Below, piece by piece: positions 58,501 through 64,000 of a stretch of 64,000 nucleotides of DNA (its first letter is position 1; each line of letters opens with the position of its first letter). Source of the DNA: Rhynchosporium graminicola (Eukaryota > Ascomycota > Leotiomycetes > Helotiales > Ploettnerulaceae). The notes under the pieces were generated by a model. The model worked only from the letters and a program-made list of their open reading frames with translations, ran no database searches and was not told the DNA's origin. The position numbers were made by a program, and so were the translations under genes. The stretch spans positions 2,151,633 to 2,215,632 of the forward strand of contig FJUW01000004.1 in NCBI GenBank assembly GCA_900074885.1, given 5' to 3'.

Positions 58501-58796
58501 AAGGCGAAGGCGAAGCGTTAGGCGACCAAGATTCTGAGGACTCAGAAGACTCGAACGACCAAGATGAAAAAGAAGAAATTGTTTTTGTAGAAGGCCGATC
58601 AGAAAGCCCTGAGTCGTGGAATAGACGCATGCAACGAAACCGCGCGATCGAGCACGCAATGAACAGGTACAGACATCATATCGATCATGAGTATTCGGAT
58701 AGTTTGCCTGAGGGGGAGGAATTCGTTCCCAGCGAGGAGGATATCGCGAGAGCTGCGGAGAGTCTGAGGGGCGAAAATCCATGGAGAAAATTCTAG
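52549..58796 (+). CDS. hir3: Hir3 / CABIN1-like HIR histone chaperone subunit
   Basis: Exons 52549-52558, 52624-52685, 52733-56709 and 56756-58796 join in phase into 2029 residues. The 10-nt first exon (MND + G) and the second exon give the family's N-terminus (ALNIIPDENPDDEIDDTKEL). Then comes a TPR-like helical scaffold: IEEALKLYQVALKLHSQGPE, YSEAASAYTNLFNSDIF, ALASDESDTELWRRTARIGS, RIARYCLEAAVEVDD. A disordered basic patch follows (RKRSQSAAGIRDTPEEEN, KRSKRIRNRD), then a long alpha-helical region. The last 200 residues are highly acidic (EQDDEEEGDHPNQQLESE) and end in SEEDIARAAESLRGENPWRK. Hir3 is the scaffold of the nuclear HIR complex, which deposits H3-H4 independently of replication and represses histone genes. 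Length is normal for fungi; the frame is clean for more than 6 kb. Confidence 0.93.
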
Positions 58797-60830
58797 ATGC
58801 GAGCGCGTGAGCGAGTGAGGTGTTTGTAGGACGGGTGGACTTGGTATTATTGGGTTGGGGTATGGTTTCCGTAGGACCGTATCTTGAGGAGAAAACGTTG
58901 AATTTGTAGGATTAGTTATGGATGTGTTTGTGCTTTCCTGGGAATTTTGGTCCAGCGGAATAGCTTGCTCGGACATGTGTCGAGAAAAAGGAGCAGGCAA
59001 TAGGGGGTACCGAGAGCTCATGAGCAGTCAGGATAACTTGAGCTGAGATTCTATGGCCCTTAACATCTCCAACTCTAGTATTGACCAAGTTTGACGTTTC
59101 TGTATAATAAAAAGTGATACGCGCAAGCAAGAAGAAACCCTCCCCAATTGTTTGCTTGGAGCGTAGTTTCCCGTGTTAGCCTTCAGTGATCTGCATCGTG
59201 AGTGAGATACTATATCTGGCCGCAGCGTATTCTATGCACTGTCAAGGTAAAGTTCAGTAAAGTAGATCAAAATATGTCTGAGGGTCTGTCCCGGCCATGT
59301 TATGCGCCACGTTCTATATTCAAACTGTAAGACCAGGTAAATTGTTTCTAGATTGGGCGCGTCAATTGACAAAAAGGAAGGAATGTCTTCTGGTTCGCAA
59401 CCACCATACGTGGACATATACAAACACTATGTTGCAATGGCATCAGGTGAGATAATTGGATTATTTACTTGAATTTGTTGTTTAACCAGAATTTGAGAGG
59501 AGGCGTAAGGAGTTATACTTACTTATAGCACGGCTTCGCTGCGACATAAGAGGTACCAAAATCTATGTGGTATTGTAAGGAGGGCGGGAGTGAGGATGAT
59601 GATAGTGAGGATGATGAGATTGATCAATTGCAAAATCACCCACGGACGCACATGGCCAGTGTGAAAAGAATTGTACCAGAATTTGTGATTTCGGTTATAA
59701 GGATACAAATTGATAACTTAGCCAGTGGTGAGATTAGGTCTAGACTAAAAATTTATCTAGTTGAATCTTCGTATATTCGAGTTTTGAGATAGATTGGACT
59801 GTTGGAGGTACTTATGTTGTGGTTCTTATTCGACTTCTAACCCGTGCAATATGTTGGGCTGTTGTGGTGCCATGTTGATACTTGAAAGATATGAATCGCA
59901 TGTCGCAAGAGCTTATATATGATAGGCTTGCGTGTGAGTTCACTTAAACATCGAGTGCGTAAGTGCTTGTCAATAGTGTCGACACTTTAAGACATGAATC
60001 ACATCTGGCAAGATTGGATATATTTCGAATCTGCGAATGAAGTCACTTACAAATCGAGTGCTTAACTGCTAGTTAACATTGCCACCAAATGTTCAAGTAG
60101 AGTCAGAAAGCTCGAATTGAATAACTTCCCTGGAAGATGTTGCAAGACAAGAGGATCTTCCTTCAGTTCTTGACTTTCTAGAGTATTCTTTTAAATGTGG
60201 GAATTCGGAACTTGCATTCAATAAATCTATATAATCCAAATGAACCTGAGAATGCCCGTGCTTCCAAGTCTTAAGGTAGTGTCAGCCTTGCCAGACACTG
60301 CTACTCTTCCTGATATTGGTCGTACAATAGCTCGCTTAAGTGTATTGACACGCTAGTAGCATGGCCCCCCGTCTCCAGCTGTTATTCTTGGCAACCAGCA
60401 ACTACTCCGTGTCACCGAATCTCAGCAGCGATATCTGGTGATAATCTTTCGACACTTCTCGAGACTTTTCATACTCTATTCATCCCTACAACCGCGCCGC
60501 CTCTCCAATGAAATCCCGGATCCAATAAATCTACTGCGAGATGTGTCGAAGTCCAAGATGAGCCTCCAGAACACGCGCATCTTGGTATCCACGGAATCAA
60601 ACACAGAGAGGTATGCAACTATGAAGGTCCTATCCTTCTGTTCCAATGATTCAAGATCTCCCCGTGACAATCCTAATTCCTTTGCCCGATACATCTTCTT
60701 AGGCGCAAGTGCTAATCCCTTCGCCTGTAGTATGGGACCGAACTCGATCAGTCTGCCTCTGAAATATGGTACTTAGTCCGCGACCATGCAAGCATTCTCC
60801 TCTATAGTCCATTGCTCCTGGCTAATTAAC
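58797..60830. other. Gene-free interval
   Basis: About 2 kb. The 3' flank of hir3 then AT-rich intergenic DNA. Two stretches near 59880-60060 resemble each other (GATATGAATCGCATGTCGCAAGA and GACATGAATCACATCTGGCAAGA, each followed by TTCACTTA/GTCACTTA...CATCGAGTGC), a direct repeat about 110 bases apart. Frames at 60438-60776 and 60476-60694 overlap on opposite strands and are not supported. Confidence 0.45.
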
Positions 60831-62562
60831 AACTTTAAGCTGGCGAAATTTCCAAGTTCTGAGACTGAGAATGGCAAGGACAGCAATCCATTCAGTGCAT
60901 AGCTGCGATCTCTGCGCCATGTATCGCGTATATTTAATAGTATCTTTGCACCTTTGGGTCTGCAGAACTTAGTTTCGCTTAGCGAGGCACACCTCAAGCA
61001 GCTTGTAAACAGACTCTCGAGTCTGCCACTAGACTCGATTTGGGTGGAGTTCATGGTATGTATTTATTCCGCGCAACGTTACCAATACTTTGGACATTTC
61101 TCTAATGTGCCTAGATGCGCGTTATTACGCACACCAAGAATATCAAGTCATCTGTAGAGCTTCCTGAAAAGATTAAGGACTCTGTCTTTCGATTGTTGTT
61201 GAAGGCCCATTCGTTGCAAACTCTCGGGTAAGTCCTCTTCTCTTCCGATTAACCCGGGAAAGAAGATTAACAAGACCAACCATAGTGCCACCTCTTAGGA
61301 TCAGTGGTTCCGGGGAAATGAAGAGCCCGGAGTTCGCAAATGTCGACGCTTTCCTCTCTAGTGCATGCGGTATGTCAACAATTTTTACAATAGTTGATGA
61401 TCGATTATTCGTAAAGAAAATTACCTCATATGATCCCTATCTGAGAGATACAAGGCTGCCAGTATCACGCTCGCAAGCTATACAAGTTGTGATGGACTCC
61501 CCCATCAGACCATCGAAATATAGCTATCTCTTAGACCTGCTTGTTGTTGACATTCCAATTAATCAACATTTTCCGGATTTGTGATGCATGACGAAAGTTT
61601 CATTGCGATGAGAGCCCTCGTTCTGGGAAATTACGATTGGGCCACTAAGCTCCTGGAACCGCACCTACCACATCCTTCCGATTTTGTTGGGCTCGAGAGC
61701 CTCCCTTTGGAGCGATTCGATCTCACAATTTTCTTCGAATGTGTTGCGTTGACCAGTTTCCCACTACTTGAAGATTGGTCGTGAAGAACTGCATCAGTGT
61801 GAAATCGGAAAGGATGGGAGTGCTGAAGGAGTCGATGAAGTCGCTACTTCTCAAGCTACCTGGACTCCGTGAGCTTTGCATCGAAGATGATTGGCAGTCA
61901 TACTTCGACATCATTGGAGTTTTCACGATCAAATCGAGGATTGAGAGACTCGAGCTTGTGCAGATCGCTGAATTCCTTGAGGATCATGACACGGACCAGA
62001 TGTCTGCCTCAGAACTACACCGAATTGCAAGAATGTGCCCTGAGATGAAGATGCTCCGAATCAACATAGGCGAGGAGCTCTATGCTGTAAGTTTTCCGAA
62101 CCCGTTGCAATATCGTACAAATCTTTAACATCTTTGCGTGAACCACGCTCTTGATGGAACCAGTCTTACACCAGACACTAACATTTGGACAGATCCCCCG
62201 GTTCTTGGAATTAACTGCTACCGGATTTCGTCAGTTGGAGACACTAATTCTCGAATCCAATGAGCAGCTTCTTCAAAAGGCTTTGTCGAGGGCCTTGTAT
62301 CTCTTATAAGCTGAATGCAAAGTCTGTTGCAGCGAAACTCAACAAGTCTAAATTTGGCAAGCTCTTTAGGACAATAGCACTTGAGAAGTATGCCGTACAG
62401 TCCGGGTCTCGATTTCTGGAACCCGTACTAAGATTTCTTTCGCTGGATGGAGGTAAAGTGGAAGAATTTGAGGGTTGGTTATGGTCTGAGGATCTCACGG
62501 ATTTCTTTAAGCTATATCAGGACATGAAATGGACACCAAGTCGATGTCTCATAACAATCTAG
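60831..62562 (+). pseudogene. F-box/LRR-like gene, decayed
   Basis: An F-box-type segment LRSLRHVSRIFNSIFAPLGL is preceded in frame by a TAG at 60900-60902 where CAG fits, then QNLVSLSEAHLKQLVNRLSS. Intron 61054-61113 (GTATGT donor, CCTAG acceptor) and a second (61231-61286) are canonical and lead to LRISGSGEMKSPEFANVDAF. The frame then breaks near 61575 (next frame DESFIAMRALVLGNYDWATK). It breaks again near 61775, where adding one T would connect SFPLLED with LVVKNCISVKSERMGVLKES. An intron (about 62088-62193) leads to FLELTATGFRQLETLILESN, and another frame switch near 62305 to SVAAKLNKSKFGKLFRTIAL. The leucine-rich units identify an F-box/LRR adaptor; the gene is dead or badly eroded. Confidence 0.6.
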
Positions 62563-63493
62563 TAACTCCAAGCAACCTTTACGGTTATCTTTTTCCGGAA
62601 AGCTGAGGTAATTTCGTGGCATTAGATTAGTACTTGAGTAACTTGTTAGTCCATAGTCATGGATTAGTCGTAATCTGCGCCGGGGTTTAGCCGGCAAAAT
62701 ATATCTCCCTTCAGGAGTCTGACTACGTTAGTTCTGCAGCCACCATGCAACTAATATTACGAGGACATGCTACTGTACACAATTAAGAATACTTGATTGT
62801 ATGTACACGACAGAGCGATACCAACATAATGTCTTATGGTCAATGTTTGACTTCAACTTCTGTAACTATCACGGGAACTTATTTACGATCTGATGCCCAG
62901 AAACAATTTTGTGACTTCTTAATAGTGAACCTGAAGGTGAGGTGTAATCTAGATGATAGAGTGAGACAGAAGAGAACTTGAACATATAGGTCGGTGAAGT
63001 AGCAAAACATAGAGAGCACGATACATAGCGGCATCATGAGAACATACACATAGAAGAATAATGAGAGACTCCTTGTGAAATGTATCAGTGGAAGACTTGC
63101 TCACCCGCAGAGATAGCTTGGACGATGAAAATCGATCGTGTTATAGCGAGACTCATGCTAGGCATAAGTAACGGAATGATCTTTCTTAGTTCAACTTGAT
63201 TCATTCTTTGAAAGGTCTCAGGCTCCGTGCTTGGGGGAAATTAGTATTCCGTGGACGAGAGCTGTCTCGATATTTGATTTGTCTCGCAACTCGCTGTTGG
63301 AGCCATAGAAAATGACAATGATATTCTGGTAGCGATACCTTAAGGTGGTCTATCTGTGAGAAAACTTTGATGCAGGTCTTAATCGAGATGTTGAATCTAC
63401 CTTGAAATTACCGCACCATATTGCCAGAGACAGATACGGTTAGTCTCGACCATGTGCAGTCTGTCGTCTACAATCTCTACACGGTGCTAAATC
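62563..63493. other. Gene-free interval
   Basis: About 930 bases between two loci of the LRR type. Only short domainless frames; nothing recognised. Confidence 0.45.
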
Positions 63494-64000
63494 CTAGACT
63501 AAGTTTCTTTTGGCACAACTTCTGAACACAGACATGCTTAAAAATCTTCCCGAACCTCTTGAAATTCTCCTGGGGTACTGGTACTCGTATGTATCATCCA
63601 CGCAAACCACGAGTTTGCATCGGTTGTGTTCGCAATCTATCGTAACCTCGAGAGTGATAACTTCAATTGGAACACCGACTTTTCCCAGTTGCAGATTCCT
63701 CATGATAGCTTCCGCAGAATCGTACATAGGGTCTTCCAAATTTTTGGCTGTCTCAGCTTCAGTGGGATCGCTGACTCCTACATTATTATCGCTAGTCGAA
63801 GCATCGGACTCCGCTTGTAAGTCAGCTTCGTGATTTTCTTCCAGTACATCAGAAGTTCCGATATTTTTCTTGTAGAGAGCTAAATTTAATTTCCTAAGCT
63901 TGGGAAATCGAGTGATTTTCTTGACAAATATCTCGACCTAATGTGCATTTAGCATGGCGGTAAACAAGAAAGAGCTCACTACTTACGTCGTCAGGAATTT
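63494..64000 (-). CDS. LRR/F-box-like protein, C-terminal part (5' end outside window)
   Basis: Exon 63937-63494 (148 codons with stop) is preceded by an intron 63986-63938 (GTAAGT donor, CATTAG acceptor, 49 nt) and 14 nt of an upstream exon at the window edge; the join IPDD/VEIFVKK is in phase. The segment ITRFPKLRKLNLALYKKN is leucine-rich-repeat-like. A Glu/Asp/Ser-rich linker follows (ENHEADLQAESDASTSDNN), then VITLEVTIDCEHNRCKLVVC. I infer an F-box/LRR-type protein like the others here, but only the tail is visible, so the family is uncertain. The competing plus-strand frames (63510-63833) are shadows. Confidence 0.5.

Noticed and set aside
63510..63833. Plus-strand frame near the right edge
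   Set aside because: Shadow of the minus-strand exon 63937-63494, which has a correct splice junction and LRR-like sequence.
1..64000. tRNA, rRNA, CRISPR or prokaryotic mobile elements
   Set aside because: No cloverleaf with conserved A/B boxes, rRNA core sequence or regular repeat-spacer array was noticed on reading; a dedicated scan was not possible.

Overview
This window is nuclear DNA of a filamentous ascomycete. The evidence is short spliceosomal introns (mostly 44-100 nt, with GTAAGT-type donors and CTAAC/CTGAC-type branch points), and fungal gene families: Hir3, a ChAPs exomer protein, Zn2Cys6 regulator, GMC oxidoreductase, CHRD/GPI wall protein, and large BTB and F-box/LRR families. 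The family mix fits Leotiomycetes (Helotiales) best, but that placement is inference.

Regions. 0-16 kb: the end of an LRR/F-box-like gene, then a cluster of BTB/POZ genes. At least eight BTB loci are recognisable. Four look intact (2394-3414, 6570-7565, 13775-14488, 15243-15999) and the others are frameshifted or reduced to relics (5182-5945, 8634-9544, 10021-10866, and two at 11.8-12.9 kb). 17.4-19.2 kb: an intact RING-CH membrane E3 ligase. 19.9-21.4 kb: a decayed Fringe-like (DUF604/GT31) glycosyltransferase. 21.8-26.4 kb: gene-free DNA with recurring short motifs and inverted repeats. 28.3-30.1 kb: a decayed F-box/LRR gene. 30.4-32.5 kb: a secreted GMC oxidoreductase. 34.4-35.8 kb: a GPI-type CHRD protein with an 18-residue Pro/Gly/Cys repeat stalk. 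37.2-43.2 kb: an FAD monooxygenase divergent from a broken Zn2Cys6 regulator, followed by a quinone-oxidoreductase-like MDR enzyme. 43.2-45.4 kb: AT-rich gene-free DNA with paired C-rich/G-rich inverted elements, directly before a small secreted six-cysteine protein. 46.4-58.8 kb: a conserved block (thioredoxin-PITH, ChAPs exomer protein, Hir3). 60.8-64.0 kb: another decayed F-box/LRR gene and an LRR-like gene running off the right edge.

The contrast is the main result. Long conserved genes (Hir3, more than 6 kb of coding sequence; ChAPs; TXNL1-like; RING-CH) have clean frames and phase-consistent introns, whereas the accessory families (BTB, F-box, DUF604, C6 regulator) carry single-base frameshifts and in-frame stops. 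The breaks are therefore unlikely to be general sequencing error. Many of the stops sit where a CAA or CAG codon would fit, i.e. C-to-T changes in a CpA context, as expected from mild RIP or from ordinary decay of duplicated genes.

No rRNA, tRNA, CRISPR or prokaryotic element was found. Coordinates of spliced genes were worked out by hand from donor/acceptor sites and reading phase; starts are the first plausible in-frame ATG.
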